Source of the DNA: Lentisphaeria bacterium
GTDB lineage: Bacteria; Verrucomicrobiota; Lentisphaeria; Victivallales; UBA1829
Length of the DNA stretch: 6,864 nt
NCBI GenBank assembly: GCA_017504325.1
Contig: JAFVRL010000297.1
Location: 1 to 6,864 of the forward strand
Reading direction: 5' to 3'
Shown here: positions 1-6,398 of the stretch, piece after piece
How positions within the stretch are numbered: the stretch's first letter is position 1
How the letters are laid out: every line of letters starts with the position of its first letter
Program-made: the position numbers and the translations under genes
Notes under the pieces: generated by a model
Databases searched by the model: none
Told to the model about the DNA's origin: nothing
Seen by the model: the letters and a program-made list of their open reading frames with translations, nothing else

Positions 1-999
1 GCCAGACTTATGAAGGTCTTTAAATACATCTCCAGCGGAGTCCCGGCGGAAAATGCATTTTTATTTCTGGTATATGTTCTGCCCATCGTTTTTTCTTTCA
101 CCATACCCTGGGCGGCACTGGTTTCAGTCATGCTGGTATTCGGCAGACTCTCTGCGGATAACGAGATCACTGCCATGCGGGCATGCGGTGTATCCATTTT
201 GCAGATCACTGCCCCCATTATCGTACTGGCGTTTCTCTTTTCAGTCATCTGTCTCTATCTCAATATGGAACTGTCCAACAACTATCTGGGGAAAGCACGC
301 GGTCTTGTGCGCAATGTGATCATAGATCAGCCCATGAGCATCTTTGAACCGGGGATCCCTGTAAAGTACGCCGACCTCAATATTTACATCGGAGCAAAGG
401 AAGGCAATACGATCAGGGACATCCAGGTTTACAGAATGGGTAAAAACGGCAAATGGGAACAGGATGTTACAGCTCATACCGGAAAAGTGGAAGTGGACAG
501 GGAAAAACAGATCCTGCATGTCATTCTGGATAATGCCACCATAGCGGCACATGAAGGAAAGGACGGGATCATCACGACCACAGGCAGACAGATGGTCTTT
601 TCCATCAATTACGGGGATAATTTCAACAGGAGACATCTGATGGAGAGGGATAAATTCCTGCCTTCCCTTGAACTTCTTGCCCGCATCGGTGTGGAAAAGA
701 AATTAGGCAGAGATACAACAAAACAGGAAGTCCAGTTCAACAGCCGTATAGCTTTGGCTCTCTCTCCCATTGCGTTTCTGCTTCTGGGTCTGCCCCTTGC
801 CATCCGTACCTCCAGAAGAGAGACTTCCGTAGGTCTGTTTTTAAGCGTTCTGCTTGCCGGGGTCTATTTCGGGATCATCATGCTTGCAGAGGTACTGGAT
901 GAGAAAAAGAATCTCTATCCCCAGTATTTCATCTGGATAGCTCCGGTCCTCTACCAGATATTCGGTGCGGTTTATCTTTTCAAGATCGCAAGAAGATGA
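1..999 (+). CDS. LptF/LptG family permease, 5' end outside the window
   Basis: Inner-membrane permease of the YjgP/YjgQ (LptF/LptG) family. In the known LptB2FG complex such proteins take lipopolysaccharide from the inner membrane and pass it to the periplasmic bridge. The frame is open from base 1, and the first ATG (base 10) already lies close to the second membrane segment of the family, so the first transmembrane helix and true start are upstream. Counting from that ATG, hydrophobic segments are seen at about residues 17-44 and 64-85. A soluble periplasmic region follows at about 88-240, then three membrane segments at about 247-266, 273-295 and 303-326, which is the family layout. The signature GRLSADNEITAMRACGVS (45-62) is the cytoplasmic coupling loop typical of LptF/LptG. 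Family members are roughly 350-400 residues; about 332 codons are present here. LptF and LptG cannot be told apart from this sequence, so no symbol is given. Its presence implies an outer membrane with LPS-like lipids. Confidence 0.9.
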   Translation, partial: ARLMKVFKYISSGVPAENAFLFLVYVLPIVFSFTIPWAALVSVMLVFGRLSADNEITAMRACGVSILQITAPIIVLAFLFSVICLYLNMELSNNYLGKARGLVRNVIIDQPMSIFEPGIPVKYADLNIYIGAKEGNTIRDIQVYRMGKNGKWEQDVTAHTGKVEVDREKQILHVILDNATIAAHEGKDGIITTTGRQMVFSINYGDNFNRRHLMERDKFLPSLELLARIGVEKKLGRDTTKQEVQFNSRIALALSPIAFLLLGLPLAIRTSRRETSVGLFLSVLLAGVYFGIIMLAEVLDEKKNLYPQYFIWIAPVLYQIFGAVYLFKIARR

Positions 1000-1053
1000 A
1001 CGAATGACTTTTTCCATGGTCTGTAAATGGTACAGGTTTATGAATAAGAAAAA

Positions 1054-1086
1054 GTTTTCCGGAAAAAATATTATTTTCCGGGAAAC
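1054..1086 (+). other. 13-bp hairpin in the lptF-like/coaD gap
   Basis: GTTTTCCGGAAAA (1054-1066) can pair with TTTTCCGGGAAAC (1074-1086) through 13 pairs, one of them G-U, around a 7-base loop (AATATTA). The left arm contains a perfect 12-base palindrome, TTTTCCGGAAAA (1055-1066), and the right arm a near copy. No run of T follows, so this is not a standard intrinsic terminator for the gene upstream. It could be an attenuator, an RNA-processing or stability element, or a protein-binding site. It lies 27 bases before the coaD start and separates the permease from the tight gene run that begins with coaD. Confidence 0.5.
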
Positions 1087-1113
1087 AGAAAACACTTCGG
1101 AAAGAAAGTTAAA

Positions 1114-1599
1114 ATGAGAAGAGTGTTGTATCCGGGCAGTTTTGATCCCGTCACCAATGGTCATCTGGATGTGGCAAAAAGAGCCGCAAAGATCTTTGAT
1201 GAAGTCCTTGTGGCAGTTGCCGCGAATTCTGAAAAAAAAGCATTGTTTTCCATTGAGGAACGCATGGAGCTTTTCCAGACAGCCTGTAAAGATATTCCCA
1301 ATATCAAAGTCATCACATTCAAAGGCCTTATGGTGGATGCCGTTGACCGTTTTCAGGCGGATGCGGTGATCCGGGGGATCCGGGCGGCTTCTGACTTTGA
1401 ATACGAGTTCCAGATGGCATTGATGAACAGGGAACTCAACAGTAAATGTGAAACTCTTTTTATGATGACAGACCCCGCCTATTCCTTTGTGAGCAGCCGT
1501 CTCATCAAAGAGATCGCGGCAAACAACGGGGAATTTGCAGCATTTGTCCCGCCCAATGTGGTTGATGCAATAAGAAAAAAACTTTCCCTGACAAAATAA
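1114..1599 (+). CDS. coaD: Phosphopantetheine adenylyltransferase
   Basis: Cytoplasmic enzyme that transfers AMP from ATP to 4'-phosphopantetheine, giving dephospho-CoA, the penultimate step of coenzyme A synthesis. It has 161 residues, close to the 159 of the E. coli enzyme. The nucleotidyltransferase motif YPGSFDPVTNGH (6-17) carries the T/HxGH signature (T14, H17). RGIRAASDFEYEFQMALMNR (87-106) is the strongly conserved substrate-binding block of bacterial CoaD. YSFVSSRLIKEIA (123-135) matches the C-terminal nucleotide-binding SS motif. The start gives the conserved N-terminus MRRVLYPGSFDP; the purine-rich stretch before it (AAAGAAAG, 1101-1108) is only a modest ribosome binding site. It opens a run of closely spaced genes, with the next start 18 bases after its stop. 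All key motifs are intact, so identification is secure. Confidence 0.98.
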   Translation: MRRVLYPGSFDPVTNGHLDVAKRAAKIFDEVLVAVAANSEKKALFSIEERMELFQTACKDIPNIKVITFKGLMVDAVDRFQADAVIRGIRAASDFEYEFQMALMNRELNSKCETLFMMTDPAYSFVSSRLIKEIAANNGEFAAFVPPNVVDAIRKKLSLTK

Positions 1600-1617
1600 G
1601 AGAAAGGAACAGCAATT

Positions 1618-2121
1618 ATGATCAGGATCAATCCGGCAAATATCGGTATGGAAGGCGAACATCTCTCCGGAGAGGAAGATGCGGCACTTCTGGATCTTTC
1701 CACCTTTCCCCAGAAAATTGCACCAAAAAGTGCTGTAAAATATGACCTTCACGCCTCTCTTGCGGGAAAAGACCTTATAGTAACAGGTTCGGCAAAAGTT
1801 CTTCTTCTTTCAGAATGCGCCGTCTGCCTTGATGAAACAGAATATCTCCTTGCAAAGAAGGATATCTGTATCCATGTGGAAAACATCCCCATGGACAATT
1901 TCTATGATCTTACGGATGAAGTCAGGGAAAATCTGCTGTTATCCATGCCTATGCGTATCAAATGCAAAGAGGATTGCAAAGGATTGTGTCTCTCCTGCGG
2001 AGCAAATCTCAATAAAGAAAAATGCACCTGTAAAAAAAGCAGGAAAACAGCTGTAAAAACAGAAAATACAGCGAATGGGGAAAAGACCGACTGGAGTGCG
2101 CTGGATCAGTTGAAATTCTGA
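1618..2121 (+). CDS. YceD family protein (DUF177), Cys-rich
   Basis: Member of the DUF177/YceD family. E. coli YceD is linked to 23S rRNA accumulation, and plant and bacterial relatives act in ribosome biogenesis; the exact biochemical role is not settled. It has 167 residues. The recognisable core is C67-x2-C70, then the DLTDEVRENLLLSMPMR stretch (97-113), then C116KEDCKGLCLSCGANLN (116-132) with cysteines at 116, 120, 124 and 127 and two more at 136 and 138. The pattern suggests a metal site, which is inference. The C-terminal DWSALDQLKF (158-167) resembles the family's usual ending. AAAGGA (1603-1608) lies 9 bases before the ATG and supports this start. In many bacteria this gene sits directly before rpmF (ribosomal protein L32), but here a YmdB-type gene follows after 39 bases with no room for rpmF. 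The family call is firm; the function in this organism is not known. Confidence 0.87.
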   Translation: MIRINPANIGMEGEHLSGEEDAALLDLSTFPQKIAPKSAVKYDLHASLAGKDLIVTGSAKVLLLSECAVCLDETEYLLAKKDICIHVENIPMDNFYDLTDEVRENLLLSMPMRIKCKEDCKGLCLSCGANLNKEKCTCKKSRKTAVKTENTANGEKTDWSALDQLKF

Positions 2122-2160
2122 AGAAAATGTTATGAAGCACAGAGAGGAGAACATATAGTT

Positions 2161-2979
2161 ATGAGTGAAAACGGCCCCCTTCTCAAAATCCTTTTTGTAG
2201 GTGATGTGGTAGGTAAAGGCGGCAGAAATGCTGTCAAACAGCTTGTTCCTGTTCTCAAAGACCGTTACCATGCCTCTTTTGTCATCGTCAATGCGGAAAA
2301 TTCAGCAAATGGTGCAGGGATCAGCAAGACGTGCATAGATGATATGAATACCGCACCGGTGAATGTTTATACCGCAGGTGACCATATCTGGGATCAGAAA
2401 AGTTTTGAACATGAGATCAACATGTACCAGAATGTATTGCGGCCCGCCAATATGAGTACCCTTCAACCGGGAAAAGGTTATGGAGTATTCCGTAATCCTG
2501 CCGGCGGGGAAGTGGCGGTCATCAATCTTTCCGGAAAGGTTTTTATGCGGGAAAGTGCCTGTTGTCCCTTTGAATGTGTGGAAAAGATCCTGCAAAGCCT
2601 TCCCAAAACAGTAAAATGTATTTTTGTGGACATCCATGCAGAAGCCACAAGTGAAAAAGCGGCTCTTGCCTGGATGCTGGATGGGAAAGTCACAGCCGTA
2701 GTGGGAACCCATACCCATGTGCAGACTGCCGACGGAAGAGTCCTTCCCGGAGGGACAGCGTTCCTTTCCGATGTGGGGATGACCGGAGGACACGATTCCG
2801 TCCTGGGAAGAGAGGTAAAAGATGTGGTTAAAAAGTTCCGTACGGGGATGCCCACAAGACTGGAAGTCACGGAAAAAAATATCCGTCTGGACTATTGTGT
2901 AGTTACTTATGAACTCAATACAGGAAAAGCGGTCGGGATCGTGAATGGTTCGGAATTTTACAATCCCGACAGCCTGTAA
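2161..2979 (+). CDS. ymdB: YmdB-type metallophosphoesterase (TIGR00282 family)
   Basis: Cytoplasmic dimetal phosphoesterase of the YmdB/TIGR00282 family. The Bacillus subtilis member is a phosphodiesterase for 2',3'-cyclic nucleotides and affects biofilm and motility choice. This is unrelated to E. coli YmdB, a macrodomain protein. It has 272 residues, close to the usual 260 or so. Metal-site motifs appear in the family order: GDVVGKGGR (D15), VNAENSANGAG (E46, N47), AGDHIWDQ (74-75), FVDIHAEATSEK (H159) and VVGTHTHVQTAD (H184, H186), followed by the conserved DVGMTGGHDSVLG. One oddity is that the usual GNH is GDH, so a metal-binding Asn is Asp (D74), a conservative change that may be normal in this lineage. 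AGGAGA (2145-2150) lies 10 bases before the ATG. It lies between the YceD-type gene and nadC. Family membership is confident; the natural substrate is not shown. Confidence 0.93.
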   Translation: MSENGPLLKILFVGDVVGKGGRNAVKQLVPVLKDRYHASFVIVNAENSANGAGISKTCIDDMNTAPVNVYTAGDHIWDQKSFEHEINMYQNVLRPANMSTLQPGKGYGVFRNPAGGEVAVINLSGKVFMRESACCPFECVEKILQSLPKTVKCIFVDIHAEATSEKAALAWMLDGKVTAVVGTHTHVQTADGRVLPGGTAFLSDVGMTGGHDSVLGREVKDVVKKFRTGMPTRLEVTEKNIRLDYCVVTYELNTGKAVGIVNGSEFYNPDSL

Positions 2980-3019
2980 AAAATGTAAAAAGCAACCATA
3001 CTTTACAAGGAGATAAAAT

Positions 3020-3898
3020 ATGAGTTTCAATACCTGTGTACCTGAAATCGACTGGAAAAGAGTGGATATCCTTATTGATCTTGCCCTTTCGGAAGATCTG
3101 GATGAAAGAGGGGATACTACTACAAATTCTGTGATCCCGGCTGACTTGGAAGCGGAAGCAATTTTCCTTGCCAAACAGGATCTTGTCTGTGCCGGTCTGA
3201 ATGTTGCAGAAAGACTTTTCAGAAAACTGGATCCCTCCATTGTTTTCACTGCCCTTGTGAAAGAGGGGGAAGTATGTAAAAAAGGTACGGTCATGGCGAA
3301 AGCAAAAGGCAAGGCCCGTTCTCTGCTTACCGGTGAGCGCACAGCGTTGAACTTTTTACAGCGTCTCTGCGGAGTGGCAACAGCCTCCCACTATTATCAG
3401 GGACTTGTGGAAGGCACTTCCTGCCGTATTCTGGATACCAGAAAGACTACTCCCGGATGGAGAAATCTGGAAAAATATGCGGTTGCCGCAGGCGGGGCAT
3501 TCAACCACAGGATCGGACTTTTTGACCGGGTGATGATCAAAGACAATCACAGGGAACTTGCCGGACTTGAAGGGGAACATGGAATCATAAGAAGCGTGAA
3601 AAAAGCCAAAGAAATGTATCCGGATCTGGAAGTGGAGGTGGAAGTGGATTCCCTTTCCGAACTGGCGGATGCAGTGGAATCCGGGGCGGAATATATCCTT
3701 CTGGACAATATGAGTGATGATATGATGCGCGAAGCGGTAAAATATACTGCCGGACGCTCCAAACTGGAAGCCAGCGGCGGCATCACAGCAGAAAGACTGC
3801 CTTCCGCAGCAGCTACCGGCGTGGATTTCATCTCCAGCGGGGCATTGACCCATTCTGTCAAATCCTGTGATATTTCCATGGATATTATTGTAAAATAA
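3020..3898 (+). CDS. nadC: Nicotinate-nucleotide pyrophosphorylase (carboxylating)
   Basis: Quinolinate phosphoribosyltransferase, which joins quinolinate and PRPP with loss of CO2 to give nicotinate mononucleotide in de novo NAD synthesis. It has 292 residues, within the usual 280-300. Visible motifs in order: LALSEDLDERGDTTT (21-35) at the N-terminal domain; GERTALNFLQRLCGVAT (105-121); RILDTRKTTPGWRNLEKYAV (136-155); GGAFNHRIGLFDRVMIKDNH (158-177) with the substrate-binding H163, R164 and K174; EVEVEVDS (204-211); ILLDNMS (226-232); and EASGGI (250-255) with SSGALTHS (272-279) binding the PRPP phosphate. All expected residues are present. AAGGAG (3007-3012) lies 7 bases before the ATG. NadA and NadB partners are not in the window. 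It sits between the YmdB-type gene and ruvA in the same tight run. Confidence 0.98.
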   Translation: MSFNTCVPEIDWKRVDILIDLALSEDLDERGDTTTNSVIPADLEAEAIFLAKQDLVCAGLNVAERLFRKLDPSIVFTALVKEGEVCKKGTVMAKAKGKARSLLTGERTALNFLQRLCGVATASHYYQGLVEGTSCRILDTRKTTPGWRNLEKYAVAAGGAFNHRIGLFDRVMIKDNHRELAGLEGEHGIIRSVKKAKEMYPDLEVEVEVDSLSELADAVESGAEYILLDNMSDDMMREAVKYTAGRSKLEASGGITAERLPSAAATGVDFISSGALTHSVKSCDISMDIIVK

Positions 3899-3919
3899 CA
3901 TAATCGGGGGAGTCTGAAA

Positions 3920-4540
3920 ATGATCGCAATGGTACGGGGCAAAGTCATCAGCGAAAGTTTCACGGAAGTCATCGTGGATGTGAACGGTGTGGGGTATCGT
4001 GTATTCATCCCCATGAGTACCTACGACAAACTCCCCCATGATCCTTCCAAAGAAGTTACACTTCTTACCAGTATGCAGGTAAAAGAGGATTCCATCACGC
4101 TTTTCGGATTTGCCACACAGCAGGAAAAGGACGCCTTTGAACTATTGATAACCGTCAACGGGATCGGGGCGAAATCTGCAGTTTCCATTTTAAGCTGCAT
4201 GAATATATCCTCCCTTTGCAGTGCCATTATCAATGAGGATGTGAAGACTCTGAAAAAGATCAGCGGAGTGGGTCCCAAATCTGCGGAGCGCATGATCATT
4301 GAACTGCGGGATAAAATGGGCAAGATCTCTCCGGAAGCGGAACTGGGACTTCCTGCCGGAAGTTCCGGAAGCAATACCCTTCCCAAAGAAGCGGAAGACG
4401 CTCTTCTTGCCCTGGAACAACTCGGTTTCCAGGGAGTAAAATTCAAAAAGATCGTTGCAGATACAGCCGCAGCACTTCCGGAGGAGCAGCGTTCCACGGA
4501 AAACATCATCCGCAAAGTGCTGCAGTCCATCAACAAGTAA
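3920..4540 (+). CDS. ruvA: Holliday junction DNA helicase subunit RuvA
   Basis: RuvA binds four-way DNA junctions as a tetramer and loads the RuvB motor for branch migration in recombination and repair. It has 206 residues (E. coli 203). Domain I, an OB fold, spans about 1-63, with the usual N-terminus (MIAMVRGKV), VNGVGYRV (21-28) and the KEDSITLFGF ending (55-64). Domain II has the two helix-hairpin-helix motifs, ITVNGIGAKSAVSIL (77-91) and LKKISGVGPKSAERMIIEL (111-129). An acidic and Gly/Ser-rich linker leads to the RuvB-binding domain III (about 155-206; EDALLALEQLGF at 159-170). GGGGGAG (3905-3911) lies 8 bases before the ATG. ruvB and ruvC, often beside ruvA in other bacteria, are not next to it here. 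Confidence 0.97.
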   Translation: MIAMVRGKVISESFTEVIVDVNGVGYRVFIPMSTYDKLPHDPSKEVTLLTSMQVKEDSITLFGFATQQEKDAFELLITVNGIGAKSAVSILSCMNISSLCSAIINEDVKTLKKISGVGPKSAERMIIELRDKMGKISPEAELGLPAGSSGSNTLPKEAEDALLALEQLGFQGVKFKKIVADTAAALPEEQRSTENIIRKVLQSINK

Positions 4541-4565
4541 AAATATCAGTTTTTCAGGCGGTAAA

Positions 4566-5249
4566 ATGGAAAACAGCAGAAGCGTGATGCACATTCTTCC
4601 GGATCAGGTTTCCTTTATTGTACTGGATCTGCCCTCCCCTGTGGCAGAAACCGTAAGGAAATTAAGAGGGGAATATGATCCCAAAAGAATCCTTGTTCCG
4701 GCGGAAATCACCCTTACAGGCTCCAGCGGACTTGGGTCTGTCCTTCCCGGACAGGATATTTCCGTACTGAACAGGGAAATAGAAAAAATTGCAAACCGTT
4801 TTCCGCCTTTCAAAACAAGATTCCGCCATGTAGAGACTTTTCCGGGAAGCAATATCTACTTTCTTTCTCTGGAGGATGAGACGCCTTTCCGGGAATTGCA
4901 TGAAGCCTTTGCCTCCTCAAAGATCCTTTTCAAAGAAAGCCCCTTTCCCTATAAACCCCATTGTACCCTGATCCTGCGGGAGGAAAACAATGACCCGGAT
5001 TTTCTGGAAAAACTTTCTGCAAAGATCCCTCTGGAAGAATTTACGATGGTATGCTCTCCTTTTATACACTTCCGTCCCCAAATGAGTGTGAACTGCTGTT
5101 CAAGATCCCCCTCACCGGGAACAAATGACTTTCCCGGAACGGCTCATTCATCTGCGCCGGGATCACCGGCATCTTTTTTTGCAGGAGGCGTCTTCTTTGC
5201 CGGAGCTTTTTTGGCGGCAGCCTTGGGATCATATTTTACAGGCGGCTGA
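4566..5249 (+). CDS. 2H-phosphoesterase (2'-5' RNA ligase)-like protein, apparent -1 frameshift near the end
   Basis: The protein resembles the 2H phosphoesterase superfamily (2'-5' RNA ligase, RNA 2',3'-cyclic phosphodiesterase), cytoplasmic enzymes that open cyclic phosphates or join RNA ends using two H-x-T/S motifs. Seen here are LRGEYDPKRI (33-42), a motif-1 position reading E47-I-T-L instead of H-x-T-L, and an intact motif 2, H132-C-T-L, after FPYKP. The start at 4566 is preferred over an in-frame ATG at 4455 that lies inside ruvA; AGGCGG (4556-4561) is a weak ribosome binding site and the gap to ruvA is 25 bases. As written the frame runs to 5249, but its last third of about 60 residues is low-complexity (Ser/Pro/Gly/Ala) and partly antisense to the convergent gene. 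Moving to the -1 frame between about 5046 and 5063 gives a natural C-terminus ending at 5128, a protein of about 187 residues. The family call is moderately confident; activity is doubtful given E47 and the frame break. Confidence 0.7.
   Translation: MENSRSVMHILPDQVSFIVLDLPSPVAETVRKLRGEYDPKRILVPAEITLTGSSGLGSVLPGQDISVLNREIEKIANRFPPFKTRFRHVETFPGSNIYFLSLEDETPFRELHEAFASSKILFKESPFPYKPHCTLILREENNDPDFLEKLSAKIPLEEFTMVCSPFIHFRPQMSVNCCSRSPSPGTNDFPGTAHSSAPGSPASFFAGGVFFAGAFLAAALGSYFTGG
5048..5128 (+). other. Probable true C-terminus of the 2H-like gene in the -1 frame
   Basis: In the frame one base back from the gene's main frame, this stretch reads MLSFYTLPSPNECELL followed by FKIPLTGNK and a TGA stop at 5126-5128. 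This is a far more protein-like ending than the main frame, which reads Ser/Pro-rich sequence antisense to the neighbour. A hydrophobic strand such as LSFYTL followed by ELLFKIPL fits the last strands of the 2H fold. One extra base between about 5046 and 5063 would join the frames, for example restoring a codon after TTTACGATGG or lengthening the T4 run at 5060-5063. No classic X-XXY-YYZ slippery heptamer is present, so a deletion or a base-calling error is more likely than programmed frameshifting. Confidence 0.6.
5115..5137. terminator. Hairpin between the convergent genes, possible weak bidirectional terminator
   Basis: CCGGGAA (5115-5121) pairs with TTCCCGG (5131-5137) around a 9-base loop that contains the TGA ending the -1 frame of the 2H-like gene. 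It lies 6 bases past the stop of the convergent - strand gene. Its position between two converging genes fits a shared terminator, but the stem is only 7 bp and no clear T tract follows on either strand, so termination strength is uncertain. Confidence 0.35.
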
Positions 5250-6394
5250 ATGAGAACAAGTCTGAAGCCGCACCGGAAACCGCTTCCGGCGGTATTTTTT
5301 CCCCGGGCAGCGACCCGGCAATCCGCAGCAGGGGATCCCCAATGACCGCCACGGGTCACTTTAAGAGTGTAACGGGAATATTTTTTCTGTTTCGGACCAC
5401 GGGGATCCACATGGATCCCCTCTTCCTTATCCGGGGGATAAGGCGCATACCAGTCATAACACCATTCTGCCACACCTCCGCTCATATCAAAAAGGGAGAG
5501 AGAATTGGCTTTTTTCTGTCCGACACTATCTTCTCTGCTTGTAAACCGGCTTCCATTCTCCTCATAAACAGCGACATCATCGATTTTATCTCCGCCGGCA
5601 TAAATACTTTTTTTTCCTTTGTCACCGCCTCTTGCAGCATATTCCCATTGTGCTTCAGTAGGCAGGAAGAAGAAATATCCTTCCGGGGCGATATCCAGTT
5701 TATTCATCTCCCGGCAGAACTCTATTGCCTGGAACCATGTCACATTTTCCATGGGACGGTCTTTTCCCCGGTGAACCGGATTATAGGCGCGTCTGCCCAT
5801 GACCGCCAGATAGAAATCCTGGGTAACTTCATATTTTCCTATATAAAAATCCTGGGTGATCTTGACTTTATGCTGTCTTTCATCAGTATAACGCTCTTTT
5901 TCGTCATCGGCACTGCCCATAAGAAATTCACCTGCCGGAACCTTCACCATCATCGTATTGACATAATCAGCCACCTTCTGCTGCTTACCGGCAAATTCAT
6001 ATTCATCACGCCTGCCGGCAGCCCCATGCCTCCGGTCTCTCGCAATGCGGTGTGATTTTTCGGTATTTCCGCTTTTCTTATCTTTTTTATCCTTCTTTTT
6101 TTTACCTCCGCTTTTCCCGATCGAGGTCTTTTTTTCCTTTTTCTCTTTTTTTGTTTTTTTACTTCCTTTATCCGATTTTTTATCTGATTTCTTATCTGCC
6201 TTTTTGTCCGTTTTTTCCCCGTTTCCGGCATCTTCATTATTTGTCTCTTTTCCTGCCGGCACAGCTTCTTCAGTACCGTCATCCCAATTTTCCTCCTGTC
6301 CTGTTACAGAGGGCGGAAACAGAGAAAATGCAAATACAGCAGCAAGCAGAATGCCTGAAAACATCTTATGGTTCAAAAAAAGATCCTTTTTCAT
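5144..6394 (-). CDS. Exported SUMF1/FGE-like domain protein with lysine-rich arms
   Basis: Predicted secreted or periplasmic protein of 416 residues with a formylglycine-generating-enzyme-like (FGE-sulfatase, SUMF1) domain. A basic start and hydrophobic core (about 8-31) form a signal peptide. An acidic stretch follows, then a very lysine-rich region (about 62-117, many KK, KKDKK and KKEKK). The SUMF1 domain spans about 146-381: VKVPAGEFLMGS (150-161), YIGKYEVTQDFY (184-195), PMENVTWFQAIEFC (214-227), LPTEAQWEYAARGG (244-257), GGVAEWCYDWY (306-316) and RGGHWGSPAADCRVAAR (348-364), ending in GFRCGFRLV. A KAPAKKTPPAKK-type basic tail closes the protein. True FGEs have Cys six residues after the Arg of RGG; here that position is Ser354, and only the second Cys (C359) remains, so sulfatase activation is unlikely. 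This start is preferred to an ATG 12 bases upstream because GAGGAT precedes it at good spacing. No partner gene such as a sulfatase is visible nearby. Confidence 0.88.
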   Translation of the reverse strand: MKKDLFLNHKMFSGILLAAVFAFSLFPPSVTGQEENWDDGTEEAVPAGKETNNEDAGNGEKTDKKADKKSDKKSDKGSKKTKKEKKEKKTSIGKSGGKKKKDKKDKKSGNTEKSHRIARDRRHGAAGRRDEYEFAGKQQKVADYVNTMMVKVPAGEFLMGSADDEKERYTDERQHKVKITQDFYIGKYEVTQDFYLAVMGRRAYNPVHRGKDRPMENVTWFQAIEFCREMNKLDIAPEGYFFFLPTEAQWEYAARGGDKGKKSIYAGGDKIDDVAVYEENGSRFTSREDSVGQKKANSLSLFDMSGGVAEWCYDWYAPYPPDKEEGIHVDPRGPKQKKYSRYTLKVTRGGHWGSPAADCRVAARGKNTAGSGFRCGFRLVLIQPPVKYDPKAAAKKAPAKKTPPAKKDAGDPGADE

Positions 6395-6398
6395 TTTT

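Noticed and set aside
841..1752. 303-residue open frame on the - strand
   Set aside because: It covers the end of the permease, coaD and the start of the YceD-type gene in antisense, and its Cys/His/Phe-rich translation is typical of a shadow frame.
2984..3007. TGTAAA ... TTTACA inverted repeat between the YmdB-type gene and nadC
   Set aside because: It has only six AT-rich pairs with a 12-base loop, no T tract and overlap with the nadC ribosome binding site; chance is likely.
2302..3342. 346-residue open frame on the - strand
   Set aside because: It is antisense to the YmdB-type gene and nadC, both with intact motifs; it is composition-driven and has no recognisable domain.
4455..4565. In-frame upstream ATG giving the 2H-like protein 37 more residues
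   Set aside because: This stretch lies almost wholly inside ruvA in another frame, has no family similarity, and the ATG at 4566 after ruvA gives a natural start.
5060..5066. Programmed -1 ribosomal frameshift site in the 2H-like gene
   Set aside because: The bases read T-TTT-ATA in the main frame and lack the second slippery triplet; no strong downstream structure at the usual distance was seen.
5342..6055. 237-residue open frame on the + strand
   Set aside because: It is antisense to the SUMF1-like gene, whose motifs are clear on the - strand, and shows no domain or ribosome binding site.
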